Numbered from the stretch's first letter, positions 1 through 8,361 are shown. The stretch is DNA of 64,000 nucleotides from Atopostipes suicloacalis DSM 15692 (GCF_900129085.1 NZ_FQUF01000007.1:1-64000), one strand, 5' to 3'. Made by a program: numbers and translations. Notes: generated from the sequence alone by a model not told the origin.

Positions 1-39
1 GCTCTCACAATCATCACCAACCCTAATGTAGTTAGTTCA

Positions 40-68
40 ATTATAGAACATTCGTTCTTTAAAATCAA
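40..68 (-). promoter_or_regulatory. Minus-strand promoter with GAAC-N4-GTTC operator-like palindrome
   Basis: Read on the minus strand, TTGATT (68-63) and TATAAT (45-40) are 17 bases apart, a near-ideal sigma-A promoter. The spacer contains GAACGAATGTTC (57-46), which fits the GAAC-N4-GTTC core of Firmicute LexA (SOS) boxes. The promoter points off the left edge; a possible start codon (ATG at 14-12, AGGG upstream) would begin a gene outside the window. The operator identity is inferred from the core only. Confidence 0.5.
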
Positions 69-84
69 TTATCAACAACTAACT

Positions 85-624
85 TTAACAGAGCCATCTA
101 TTAAAAAATCTAATCAGATTAAAAAGACCAAAAACTAAAAATATCGTTCCAGAAATTATTCCAGTTATTGTACTATTTGTTAACTTAGTATTTTTCGAAA
201 CATATAAAGAAACCCCTGACACTATCACCAATAAAAGACCTAAAATATTTAAACTGAAATCATCAAAAACATATCGCAATCCAAAGAAATGAACACCGAC
301 TATAAAACAAACCCAAGGTGCGATATAGTGTCCCTTCGTATTTTGGAACAAGATAAAGGCCCCGATTCCTGCAATTACGAACTCAAGAACTACGAATACA
401 TAATAATAGATGAACGATTGCTCATTGGCTAATGCCGTTGCTTCTCCCCAATTTTTTATACTTAAATAGACACCGAGTAGACAAAGTAACAAAGCAATCC
501 CTGTCAAAATCCCAATATACTTTCGCCAACTTTTTGGTGGTTCTTCTTGCGACCAACCAAACCAAGCCATGCTCGCAAAGCTAAAGATCGCCACCATCAT
601 CGCATAATCTCGAATATAATTCAT
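85..624 (-). CDS. Polytopic membrane protein of unknown function
   Basis: This 179-residue protein is almost entirely hydrophobic, with about five to six predicted membrane helices and short charged loops; there is no signal for a soluble domain. I do not recognise a family motif. The ATG is preceded by AAGGAGAG at good spacing, so the start is well supported. It is followed on the same strand, after a short gap, by the promoter at 40-68, and the DUF1294 gene upstream (697-984) has its own ribosome site, so the two could be cotranscribed. A role in transport or sensing cannot be assigned from the sequence. Confidence 0.7.
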   Translation of the reverse strand: MNYIRDYAMMVAIFSFASMAWFGWSQEEPPKSWRKYIGILTGIALLLCLLGVYLSIKNWGEATALANEQSFIYYYVFVVLEFVIAGIGAFILFQNTKGHYIAPWVCFIVGVHFFGLRYVFDDFSLNILGLLLVIVSGVSLYVSKNTKLTNSTITGIISGTIFLVFGLFNLIRFFNRWLC

Positions 625-696
625 TTTAGTCTCTCCTTATGAATGTTCTCGATTATTTCACTAAGTACAGAAATAGTCCCTTCAAATTATAAATGA

Positions 697-984
697 CTAA
701 AATTGAATAATAAGCCATAAACTAAGCATCGTAAATATAAAAGCAAGAGGTGCACTGATTTTAAATTTGAGTGTTTTCGTTTTATGACGGAAAACAGACA
801 TTCCCAGTATAGCTCCTATTCCACCGAATAAAAAAGTGAAAGTTAATAATTTTTTCTCAGGAATGCGATGCTTTCTAGCGATCGCACGTCTTTTATCCAC
901 AAAATAAAGGATGAACGTATATAGATTGATTAATCCGAGGAAAATAAGTGCATAATATTGCCAAGTTTCTAACTGAGCGAACAT
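697..984 (-). CDS. DUF1294 family small membrane protein
   Basis: The 95-residue product matches the DUF1294 pattern. An N-terminal membrane helix is followed by a DK..A (FVDKRRAIA) segment, RIPEKKLL, then a GG-rich helix and the FRHKT motif near residue 67, with a last hydrophobic helix. The length is normal for the family, about 90 residues. The function of DUF1294 proteins is unknown; they are inner-membrane proteins. It lies as a single small gene upstream of another membrane protein on the same strand. Confidence 0.85.
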   Translation of the reverse strand: MFAQLETWQYYALIFLGLINLYTFILYFVDKRRAIARKHRIPEKKLLTFTFLFGGIGAILGMSVFRHKTKTLKFKISAPLAFIFTMLSLWLIIQF

Positions 985-1072
985 AAGAGACTCCTATCTA
1001 TTGACTAAAAAATAATTTAACGAAGAACCAAAGAGTTTTCGATTCTTCGCTAGAATGTTTTACTTGTTTATT

Positions 1073-1816
1073 TTATTCATTTGGAACAACCGCAAAGACT
1101 TCTGCAGAAAAGCCTGGTGAATCTTTAATATGTGGCATTCCTACAAAAATAATACTCCCAACAGCAGGGACTTTGTCTAAATTGGCCATTAATTCAATTT
1201 GATATTTATCTTCTCTTAGCCAATATTGTTGAGCCACTAAAAATCCAGCTTCGGCAGCTTCTACACCACTATCTGTATTTAACGTCTCATGCCCAATGGC
1301 AGTCACATTGCGTGTACGACTCAAATACTCAAGCGCTGGAATAGACCATCCTGGGGTATGTTCAACGCCCTCTTCATCCGCGTTCTTGAACACATCCGAA
1401 TCGTAAAATCTTTTATACCAACCACTCGAAAACGCGACAAAGCTATCCGCTGGTATTTTACCATATTCTGCTTCAAAATTTTGAATATCTTCTACTGTGA
1501 CCGCATAACCTGGATCATCTTTTACTTTATCTTCTAAATGAATCACATATAAAGGTAAAGCCCGCTCTTTTTGAGGAATATCCAATAAATCTCTTTTTCC
1601 TTCTGCAAAATGACTAGGCGCATCGATATGTGTACCATGTGAACTTCCAATTGTATATTCCAAGGAATATACATTGTCCTCATCCATCGATGAAATGACT
1701 GTCTCCTTTAATGGATTAAAAGTATGGTAAAAAGGAATCTCCTCATGAACTTCATGCGATAAGTTCACCCATTCATGATCTTTCAATTGACTTAATAGTT
1801 GATGTAATTCATGCAT
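1073..1816 (-). CDS. Cyclase family protein (kynurenine formamidase-like metal hydrolase)
   Basis: The protein, about 247 residues, carries the metal-binding signature of the cyclase/arylformamidase family, SSHGTHIDAPSHF, followed by conserved FSSGW and H-x-T-x-N-x-D segments (GHETLNTDSG). Family members hydrolyse N-formylkynurenine, isatin or related amides and bind Zn2+ or Mn2+ through the HGTHID histidines and aspartate. The open frame begins at a GTG at 1825, but AAGGGAG lies 8 bases before the ATG at 1816, which I prefer. No tryptophan-catabolism neighbours are present, so the substrate is unknown. Confidence 0.85.
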   Translation of the reverse strand: MHELHQLLSQLKDHEWVNLSHEVHEEIPFYHTFNPLKETVISSMDEDNVYSLEYTIGSSHGTHIDAPSHFAEGKRDLLDIPQKERALPLYVIHLEDKVKDDPGYAVTVEDIQNFEAEYGKIPADSFVAFSSGWYKRFYDSDVFKNADEEGVEHTPGWSIPALEYLSRTRNVTAIGHETLNTDSGVEAAEAGFLVAQQYWLREDKYQIELMANLDKVPAVGSIIFVGMPHIKDSPGFSAEVFAVVPNE

Positions 1817-2012
1817 TCTCTTCACTCCCTTTGATTTTCACTATTCATTCTATCTATAAATACAATTTAATTCATTTGATAAGTCTCTTTATTTTTATGA
1901 GTTCATTTCACGTAAAAGTTTTTCTCAATTTTGGTACACTTATGTTCAAGAAGCCTAACCATTCCTAAACATTAAACTAAAAAACTAGATTATCCAAAGG
2001 TGGTGAAAGCCG

Positions 2013-2390
2013 ATGATCAATAGATTGGGACAAGTGATGGTTTATGTTAACAATCTCGAGAAGGCGAAAGAATTTTGGACGGAGAAATTAGATTTTATTG
2101 TGCTGGAAGAAAATTTAGAAATTCAAGGATTGCGTCGAATTGAAGTCGCTCCAAAGAAAGCAATGACAAGTATCGTATTAACTGATAAAGCATTTGTTGC
2201 CGAAATGGAACCCGAAATGAATTTAGGTACGCCATCTCTCATGTTTTTTACCGATGATCTCGAACAACTCTATTCGGATATGACAGAAAAAGAAATTACA
2301 CTTGGTGATCTGGTTACTATGCCTTCTGGTGAAAAAGTATTTAATTTTGCTGATGATGAGAACAATTACTTCGCGGTTTTGGAAAAATGA
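2013..2390 (+). CDS. VOC (glyoxalase/bleomycin-resistance) family protein
   Basis: This is a 125-residue single-unit vicinal-oxygen-chelate protein. The start, with YVNNLEKAKEFWTEKLDF, and the end, with YFAVLEK, are typical of the beta-alpha-beta-beta-beta fold used by glyoxalase-like enzymes and antibiotic-binding proteins. Active members are dimers with metal ligands at the domain interface. The ribosome site is AAGGTGGTG, a few bases before the ATG. A terminator follows directly. The substrate cannot be predicted; many such genes are uncharacterised. Confidence 0.85.
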   Translation: MINRLGQVMVYVNNLEKAKEFWTEKLDFIVLEENLEIQGLRRIEVAPKKAMTSIVLTDKAFVAEMEPEMNLGTPSLMFFTDDLEQLYSDMTEKEITLGDLVTMPSGEKVFNFADDENNYFAVLEK

Positions 2391-2400
2391 TTATTCTTTT

Positions 2401-2458
2401 AAAAAGAGAGTTTTTCAGTTTTAACTTTAACTGAGTCCTCTCTTTTTTCATCTTCAAC
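2401..2458 (+). terminator. Rho-independent terminator after VOC gene
   Basis: AAAAAGAGAG (2401-2410) pairs with CTCTCTTTTT (2448-2457), with a further CAG/CTG pair inside; the right arm ends in a T-run. It lies 11 bases after the VOC stop codon. Confidence 0.7.
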
Positions 2459-2575
2459 TGTATCCTTAAAGGCTTTGTCTGAATTATGATATACTTTATT
2501 ACGAAAGAGGGTCACGGCGGTACTGAATAAAACAACTAAAACACAGATATTTGAAAATAAAAGGACGTGATTTTT

Positions 2576-3046
2576 ATGTTGCAAAAATATCCGATGACTT
2601 TAGAAGGAAAAAAGAAATTAGAAGAAGAACTAAATTATTTAAAAAATGTGCGTCAGCAAGAAATCACTGAAGAAATTAAGCGACTTCGAAAATTTTGTGA
2701 CTTTGAAGAAGACAAGTGTTTTAGCGAATCGCTGGAACAGCAATCCTTGGTAAGAGAACGAATTAAAGATATTGAAGAAATATTAAATAATATTGAGTTA
2801 GTCTATTCAAATAGTGAGTTACATGAAGCTATCATCATTGGCAGCACGGTAAAATTTATGGAGTTGCCCAATGGCAGTCAAGAAATCTATACAATCGTTA
2901 GTCCAGTCGAAGCCAATCCCTCAAAAAATAAAATATCTGTTGAATCGCCTATTGGTAGAGGATTGTTAGGTCATAAAGAAAGCGATAATGTACAGATTGA
3001 GACACCAGCAGGCGAAGTAAACCTAAGGATTCTAGAAGTTTCTTAG
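2576..3046 (+). CDS. GreA/GreB-family transcript cleavage factor paralogue
   Basis: The 156-residue protein has the two-domain Gre layout. An N-terminal antiparallel coiled coil (about residues 1-75, PMTLEGKKKLEEELNYLK) is followed by a C-terminal FKBP-like domain with IIGSTVKF and SPIGRGLLGHKESDNVQI. Gre factors enter the RNA polymerase secondary channel and stimulate cleavage of backtracked RNA. The coiled-coil tip reads CDFEEDKCF where classical GreA has GDLSENSEY, so the key Asp and Glu of the catalytic tip align but the rest differs. The frame opens at GTG 2567; ATG 2576, with AAGGA 10 bases upstream, is the better start. Confidence 0.8.
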   Translation: MLQKYPMTLEGKKKLEEELNYLKNVRQQEITEEIKRLRKFCDFEEDKCFSESLEQQSLVRERIKDIEEILNNIELVYSNSELHEAIIIGSTVKFMELPNGSQEIYTIVSPVEANPSKNKISVESPIGRGLLGHKESDNVQIETPAGEVNLRILEVS

Positions 3047-3071
3047 GTTCTTCCAAATATTCATAAAGTAG

Positions 3072-3113
3072 AAAAAGTACTGCTTATCTTTCTAAAATAA
3101 GTCGGTACTTTTT
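3072..3113. terminator. Imperfect hairpin between gre-like and uvsE genes
   Basis: AAAAAGTAC...GTACTTTTT arms with an imperfect inner stem (TTAT/ATAAG) form a convergent terminator. The right part overlaps the 3-prime end of uvsE. Confidence 0.6.
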
Positions 3114-4376
3114 CGCATACTCTGAATATATTTCATTAAAATAAAGAGAATTCATGAGGTAAGGTTGTTCTTTTGCCACGGCTAATTTCCAAAGAAGTCT
3201 TTTTAAAGGAAGAGTTGAGCCTCCTTCGGCCACTTTTTCAATATTTCTGTCAAAATTTGCTCTTGTTTTCGCATCCGCTAGATCCTCTACATAACCCCAA
3301 ATATGCTGAGCAGCATTTACAGCCGTTCCACCTCTGATTGGCTTCTCTAACGCTTTATCAATCCATTCATAAAATTCTATCACAGGATAATGATTCTTAT
3401 CCTTTAAGAGTTGGCGAATTTCATTATAAATTTGAGGAGAATGCTCTAATACCCAGTATTTATAACGCCCCCATTCTTTCTCTAAATATTTGATATGAGG
3501 CGTAGCTAATAAATTAATACCTTTTATTGCGGATAGATTTTTATCTTTCACTTCAAACATAATATCAATCTCTTTAGTCGGTAACTTAGAATAGAATTTA
3601 GCAAACTTCTTTAAATCCACCGTTCTTGAATGAGCCCCTAGTCTTTTTTCTGCGTCTTGTTGAGCATAATGAATTTTTTGTTGCCCATCTTTTATACCCC
3701 ACGTTTTTTTGCTTTCTATCATCCATTCTGCTTCGCTCAATTCATCATCTGGATTGCATTCATGATGAAGATTATCAAAAACAACAGGTGTATTAATTTT
3801 TTCAGCAATCGAAAGCACATCAGAAATAGTATATTGTCGATCATCATTTTCAATAATCAGACGCTTATGAATTCGTTCATCTAGTTGTTTATAATTTTCA
3901 ATAAAGCGCTCCATTGCTGACTTCTTATCACCATAAACTCCACCGACATGTAAAATAATTTTATGGCTTTCATCAAGATTCATCGCATCTAAAAAGCGAG
4001 TATGATACAAAAGATCCGCTGCTGCTCGATGAACAACATCTATGTTTGGCGAATTTAATACTGTATATTGGCCAGGATGCATAGAGAGACGAATGTCATT
4101 GTCCTGTGCTTTTTTTCCCAACGCAACCAATTCCTCTTGAAATAATTCCCACCATTTTAATTTATTGGCTTCATGTGAACCAAAAGGGATAATATCGGAG
4201 CTAATTCGAAACATTTGGATATTGTTTTTAATGTTATAATCAAAAATTAAATCAAGTGAATGTAAATTGGAATGAATAAGTTCTATTAACTTTTCATCCG
4301 TTATATTTTTTAATCTTGTGGTTTTAAATTTTACTCCTGGTATTCCCACTGTTTGACTTGCGTATCCTATTCTCAT
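3084..4376 (-). CDS. uvsE: UV DNA damage endonuclease UvsE
   Basis: UvsE (UVDE) is a TIM-barrel, metal-dependent endonuclease that nicks 5-prime to pyrimidine dimers and other lesions, starting an alternative excision repair route. The 430-residue protein starts MRIGYASQT and shows the family blocks FRISSDIIPFGSH, LSMHPGQYTVLNSP, KIILHVGG, IENDDRQYT, VFDNLHHECNP and IMFEVKDKN, which supply the metal-binding His, Glu and Asp residues. It is longer than the roughly 300-residue Thermus enzyme because of a C-terminal extension (after about residue 300), as in several Lactobacillales homologues. GGAGGAG precedes the ATG. It is a single gene, convergent with the Gre-like gene. Confidence 0.93.
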   Translation of the reverse strand: MRIGYASQTVGIPGVKFKTTRLKNITDEKLIELIHSNLHSLDLIFDYNIKNNIQMFRISSDIIPFGSHEANKLKWWELFQEELVALGKKAQDNDIRLSMHPGQYTVLNSPNIDVVHRAAADLLYHTRFLDAMNLDESHKIILHVGGVYGDKKSAMERFIENYKQLDERIHKRLIIENDDRQYTISDVLSIAEKINTPVVFDNLHHECNPDDELSEAEWMIESKKTWGIKDGQQKIHYAQQDAEKRLGAHSRTVDLKKFAKFYSKLPTKEIDIMFEVKDKNLSAIKGINLLATPHIKYLEKEWGRYKYWVLEHSPQIYNEIRQLLKDKNHYPVIEFYEWIDKALEKPIRGGTAVNAAQHIWGYVEDLADAKTRANFDRNIEKVAEGGSTLPLKRLLWKLAVAKEQPYLMNSLYFNEIYSEYAKKYRLILER

Positions 4377-4443
4377 AGAGACTCCTCCAAAAATTTAATC
4401 CTATTCTTAAAATCCTCCAAATGCTGTAAAGAACTCCATTCTT

Positions 4444-5361
4444 TTATCCATCTAAAGTAAACCCTAAAATCCCTGGTTCAATCGTGATTTCTTTAAAATC
4501 AGGATTATCATATTCTTTTACCCATGTTTTATATCGGTACGCGTACATTTTCCCTCTTTCCTTTTGTTGCAAAATCTCGCAAAGAGAAAGAACTTGTTCA
4601 CAACACCTCTTTCCTTTTTCAACATTCTCTTCTTTAAAGGCAAAAATTCCTTTATTAAAAAGTAAATTTAAATGAGATTCCACAAATTCAGAATGATGTT
4701 TGAGACTTTCTTCAAATAATAATAAGGTTTCTTTCGCATAATCCAGTCGATTATGAAAAATAAATGTAGAAAAGTTATTGGTCAAAATGGTATGCAGCAA
4801 CTTCATATCTTGAGGTATTCCCTGATAGAGTTGACTTCTTTTAACGGCTGTTTTCATTAGAAAATAAGTCGTCTCAACAGGTAAAATAAAGCCAAATAAT
4901 GCATATATTCTTAACTCTCGCTCTCCCCAATCTTCAATTTGCATGAGATAATCTCGTACATAATTATCCGCATCAAAAGGTTCGTTGTTCTTTGCTTTAA
5001 TAAGGTTCTCAATAAAATAAATCATATATCTTTGCCAATCGTAAGGACCGGGATTGCTATCCTTTAATTTCTCTCTTTCGGTTTCAAGCACTTCAGTTTC
5101 TTGAAACTTTCCATCTAATTCAATAATTCGATAGAAAAAATCTTTTAACTCCTTTTCAGGATCTGCTCCCATTAAAAAATAATATTCTTGAGGGGTTGTA
5201 TTTATATTGCTTAACATCTCATAAAGTAAATCCACGGTCACCATGGATTGTTCATTCTCAAAACGAGAAAGTTGAGCTTGAGACATACTTTCTCCAGCCG
5301 CTTCTTTTAGGGTCATCCCTTTACTTTTACGAATTTGTTTAAATGTCTTTCCAAAATCCAT
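4444..5361 (-). CDS. Rgg/GadR/MutR family transcriptional regulator
   Basis: Residues 1-65 form an XRE helix-turn-helix (FGKTFKQIRKSKGMTLKEAA, then SQAQLSRFENE), and the remaining 240 residues are the helical, TPR-like Rgg C-terminal domain. The total length of 305 is close to the family norm of about 290. Rgg proteins are peptide-responsive regulators that often control an adjacent, divergently transcribed gene. Here that neighbour is an ABC exporter starting 96 bases away, and the shared intergenic region contains a perfect 16-bp palindrome. I saw no short hydrophobic peptide gene close by, so the ligand is unknown. Confidence 0.9.
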   Translation of the reverse strand: MDFGKTFKQIRKSKGMTLKEAAGESMSQAQLSRFENEQSMVTVDLLYEMLSNINTTPQEYYFLMGADPEKELKDFFYRIIELDGKFQETEVLETEREKLKDSNPGPYDWQRYMIYFIENLIKAKNNEPFDADNYVRDYLMQIEDWGERELRIYALFGFILPVETTYFLMKTAVKRSQLYQGIPQDMKLLHTILTNNFSTFIFHNRLDYAKETLLLFEESLKHHSEFVESHLNLLFNKGIFAFKEENVEKGKRCCEQVLSLCEILQQKERGKMYAYRYKTWVKEYDNPDFKEITIEPGILGFTLDG

Positions 5362-5376
5362 AAAATCTCCTCTTTT

Positions 5377-5392
5377 TTTACATATATGTAAA
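5377..5392. promoter_or_regulatory. 16-bp perfect palindrome, candidate operator between rgg and ABC exporter
   Basis: TTTACATATATGTAAA is a perfect inverted repeat 16 bases upstream of the Rgg start codon, in the region shared by both divergent promoters. A related half, TATGTAGTTTAC, follows at about 5402. Binding by the Rgg protein is an inference. Confidence 0.5.
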
Positions 5393-5456
5393 TTTTAACT
5401 TCTATGTAGTTTACTTCTTTTATACTTTATTTACAAATAAACAGGAGGGGATTAAA

Positions 5457-7049
5457 ATGTTTTATTACATTTACAAATTTTGGAAGGAAAATTTAGTCGT
5501 CACTCTTATCTTATTTCTTACTGGCTTATGTCAGACTATTGTCAGTGTACAAGTTGCTAGTGCATTGGATGCACTAATTGCCTTTAACTTCAATCATTTT
5601 CTAAGAATTGTCGGAATAGTATTAGGCTTGTTTGCGATTCAACTGATTTTCGTTCGTTTGCAAATCATTAAGATTAGTCAAGTGAAACAAAAAATGGCTA
5701 CCGCAATCAGGACCGATATCACTCAGCGCATAGAGAAAACGAGCTATAATGAATTCCACAAACGACAAGTTGGAACGTATGCTTCTTGGCTCAGTAATGA
5801 CTTATCCACTATAGAAACAGTTGGTTTTGACAATTTCTACGCTTTATTAACTGGCTCAATTGCTACCTTAACCTCTGTTATTGCCTTATTCTTTTTCCAT
5901 TGGAGCCTTGTTCTATGGACCATTGTAGCAGGTGCACTCACAATTTTTCTGCCAAAAATATTCGAAAAACAAATGGCAAAATCTTCGTTAAATACGACAA
6001 AGGAAAACGAGCGGTTTCTGAGTCGTGTTTCCGAAGTTTTATCTGGTTTTGATACTTTATTTTCTTATAGTCTTTTAAAAAATATTACAAAAAACACTCG
6101 AGAAGCATCGCTCAAATTGGCGGCTGCTAAAAATGATCAAGCCGTAGTTGTTTCTAATGTAACGATTGCTGGAGTTTTTGGGAATGTTTTTGGACAAATC
6201 TCTATTCTCACATTAACTGGTTTCTTAGCTTTCCGAAAAATTGTACCGATTGGTTCTTTTGCTGCAACGAGTAATTTAGGGATTACCATTTTTAATACTC
6301 TAGGTAATGTAAGTACCCAACTCGCACAAATTCGCTCGGTGCAACCTATTTTTGATAAATTCGAAAACATTGAAGCACATACAGAAAACAATCAACATCT
6401 CATTCCTTCTGAAATCCAAGGAATTAAACTAAGTCATTTAAGCTACGCCTATGGAGACAAACAAGTACTATCCGATATTTCTTATCACTTTGAGCTTGGA
6501 AATAAATATGCCATTGTCGGATCAAGTGGCAGCGGAAAATCTACTCTACTCAATATACTCATTGGAAAATTAATAGATTATACTGGATCAGCTACTTTTT
6601 CCAACCTTGAATTAAATGAGATCAATGGAAAAGATTTACGAAATAATATTTTATATATTGACCAAACGCCCTATCTTTTTAGCGGAACAATCCGAGAGAA
6701 TATTACTTTAGGTGAATCTTTTTCTAACTCAGCATTTAATCAAGTCATTAAAGAAGCCGTTTTAGAAGACATTATTGAAAAATTACCAGACGGCTTAGAT
6801 ACGGATATCGGTGAAGCTGGCCGATTACTCTCTGGTGGACAAAGACAACGTATTGCGCTGGCAAGAGGATTAATCAGAGGTAAACGAATTATTTTAATTG
6901 ATGAAGGAACCTCTAGCTTAGATGAATCAAGTGCTCTTCGGATTGAAGAAAATCTAGTCAATAATCCGAAGTTAACGGTCATTATGATTACTCATCAATT
7001 GCGGGATAAAATTGAAAAACAATTAGATGGTGTGCTTACGTTACTGTAA
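5457..7049 (+). CDS. ABC exporter, fused permease and ATPase half-transporter
   Basis: The 530-residue protein is a type I exporter half. Six membrane helices (about residues 1-290) precede a nucleotide-binding domain with Walker A GSSGSGKST, Q-loop DQTPYLFSGT, signature LSGGQRQRIALARG, Walker B IILIDEG and H-loop ITHQL. All catalytic residues are present, so it is probably active, most likely as a homodimer, since no second half-transporter lies nearby. Substrates of such exporters include drugs, lipids and peptides; the Rgg neighbour suggests a peptide- or stress-induced exporter. AGGAGGGG gives a strong ribosome site. Confidence 0.9.
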   Translation: MFYYIYKFWKENLVVTLILFLTGLCQTIVSVQVASALDALIAFNFNHFLRIVGIVLGLFAIQLIFVRLQIIKISQVKQKMATAIRTDITQRIEKTSYNEFHKRQVGTYASWLSNDLSTIETVGFDNFYALLTGSIATLTSVIALFFFHWSLVLWTIVAGALTIFLPKIFEKQMAKSSLNTTKENERFLSRVSEVLSGFDTLFSYSLLKNITKNTREASLKLAAAKNDQAVVVSNVTIAGVFGNVFGQISILTLTGFLAFRKIVPIGSFAATSNLGITIFNTLGNVSTQLAQIRSVQPIFDKFENIEAHTENNQHLIPSEIQGIKLSHLSYAYGDKQVLSDISYHFELGNKYAIVGSSGSGKSTLLNILIGKLIDYTGSATFSNLELNEINGKDLRNNILYIDQTPYLFSGTIRENITLGESFSNSAFNQVIKEAVLEDIIEKLPDGLDTDIGEAGRLLSGGQRQRIALARGLIRGKRIILIDEGTSSLDESSALRIEENLVNNPKLTVIMITHQLRDKIEKQLDGVLTLL

Positions 7050-7173
7050 TCAAAAAATAGTACTCAAATAAATTTATAGCATTCCGTTTCTGTTTTCTTC
7101 TGATTCAAGAAAACGATTAAATTGTATGTTAAGATTTATTGAAAGAAGACGTTACAATTTATAGGAGGTTATT

Positions 7174-7833
7174 ATGGCTTTAAAATATAAGTGTTTAATC
7201 TTAGACCATGATGATACAGGAGTAAAAAGTACACCAGATATACACTATCCATCATTTATTGAAGCTCTTAAGGACTTAAGACCCAATGATGAGCCGATTA
7301 CTTTTGAAGATTTTGTTAGATACTGCTTTAATCCAGGTTTTTCTTCCTTATGTACAGACATTATCAAATTCACAGAAGAAGAGCAAAAACATCAACAAGA
7401 CGTTTGGAAAAAATATACTGCATCAACGGTACCAGATTTCTATGATTTATTTGCCGAAACCATTCTAGAATTTAAAAAACAAGGTGGGATTGTCACTGTT
7501 GTTTCTCATTCTGAAAGAAGCCGAATTGAAAGAGACTATTCTATTCATTGTGGATTTGTCCCTGATGCAATTTTCGGATGGGAATTACCAGAACATCAAA
7601 GAAAGCCACATCCCTATCCGATTGAAAAAATCTTAGAACGCTTCAATCTTCATGAAACAGAAGCCTTAATGGTGGATGATTTGAAACCAGGATTAGAGAT
7701 GGCCAAAAGTTGTAATGTAGATTTTGCAGCTGCGGGTTGGTCTCATAGTATTCCTGAAATTAAAGAACACATGCGAGCAGAATCTACCTACTATTTTGAA
7801 ACGGTCAAACAATTCAACGAATTCATATTATAA
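7174..7833 (+). CDS. HAD superfamily hydrolase
   Basis: Motif I, DHDDT near residues 10-14, gives the nucleophile and acid/base Asp pair. Motif II lies in VTVVSHS, the motif III Lys is in QRKPHPYP, and motif IV is MVDDLKPG. The 219-residue length and helical cap after motif I fit subfamily I phosphatases such as phosphoglycolate phosphatase-like enzymes. AGGAGG precedes the ATG. The physiological substrate is not evident. A strong terminator follows. Confidence 0.88.
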   Translation: MALKYKCLILDHDDTGVKSTPDIHYPSFIEALKDLRPNDEPITFEDFVRYCFNPGFSSLCTDIIKFTEEEQKHQQDVWKKYTASTVPDFYDLFAETILEFKKQGGIVTVVSHSERSRIERDYSIHCGFVPDAIFGWELPEHQRKPHPYPIEKILERFNLHETEALMVDDLKPGLEMAKSCNVDFAAAGWSHSIPEIKEHMRAESTYYFETVKQFNEFIL

Positions 7834-7846
7834 AATAACGATTTAA

Positions 7847-7896
7847 AAATGGCGCTTCAGCTAAAGTCTATAGACGCTGAAGCACCATTTATTTTT
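7847..7896 (+). terminator. Rho-independent terminator after HAD gene
   Basis: A 15-bp stem with one mismatch (left arm 7847-7861, right arm 7876-7890, containing GCTTCAGC/GCTGAAGC) is followed by ATTTTTAT. Confidence 0.85.
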
Positions 7897-7897
7897 A

Positions 7898-8029
7898 TTA
7901 AGTATACTTTTTTTGAAGATTCATTAAATAATTTGAAATATTTTTATCGTAAACTGGATAAGAAACCTCTAATTTTTTAGCAACTTCCATTGAGGATTCT
8001 CGAAATAAACAGTGAATAATTTTTAATAC
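7898..8029 (-). pseudogene. C-terminal gene remnant, resembles aminoglycoside 6-adenylyltransferase tail
   Basis: An open frame runs from a stop near 8030 to TAA at 7898-7900 and encodes about 43 residues. It contains LFRESSMEVAKKLE, SYPVYDKNISNYL and ends LQKKYT. The pattern of a FR..A..VA..L helix followed by YP..D.N...Y resembles the C-terminus of ANT(6)/AadK nucleotidyltransferases as I remember them. There is no ribosome site at the internal ATG (7990) and no upstream part of such a gene, because the 41-bp tandem array begins just beyond. I read it as a truncated relic; the family match is uncertain. Confidence 0.3.
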
Positions 8030-8038
8030 TTACCAGCA

Positions 8039-8210
8039 CGCACTTTTTAATAATTTGTGGGCGATAAACCCCTATTGTACGCACTTTTTAATAATCTGTG
8101 GGCGATACACTCCTATTGCGCACACTTTTCAATGATTTGTGGGCGATACGCCACTATTGCACGCACTTTTTGATAATCTGTGGGCGAGACACCACTATAG
8201 CGCACTTTTA
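8039..8210. repeat. AT-rich tandem array, four 41-bp units plus a partial
   Basis: Units starting CGCACTTTTT and containing TGTGGGCGATA recur at 8039, 8080, 8121 and 8162 with an exact 41-base period. A partial fifth copy begins at about 8201. Differences between units are point changes only. The stretch 7834-8361 has no intact gene; besides the terminator, the relic and this array I see nothing in it. Confidence 0.9.
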
Positions 8211-8361
8211 TCAGCAACTCATGCGTAGTGGAAGTGCTTTGATAAATATAAACATATTTTTTGTTTTTACAATGAGAAAATTTGCTGAGCAAATTTTGAC
8301 ATCCTTGATTTTAGTTAGTGTTTTGGATTTTTTAAGTGTCTTTAAAGACAAAAAACACATC

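Noticed and set aside
2399-2584. 61-codon minus-strand frame with a hydrophobic start
   Set aside because: It covers the VOC terminator and the gre-like ribosome site and begins inside the gre-like gene; most likely a chance frame.
8039-8210. CRISPR array
   Set aside because: The repeats are contiguous 41-base units without unique spacers, and no cas genes are near; the same holds for the GC-rich arrays.
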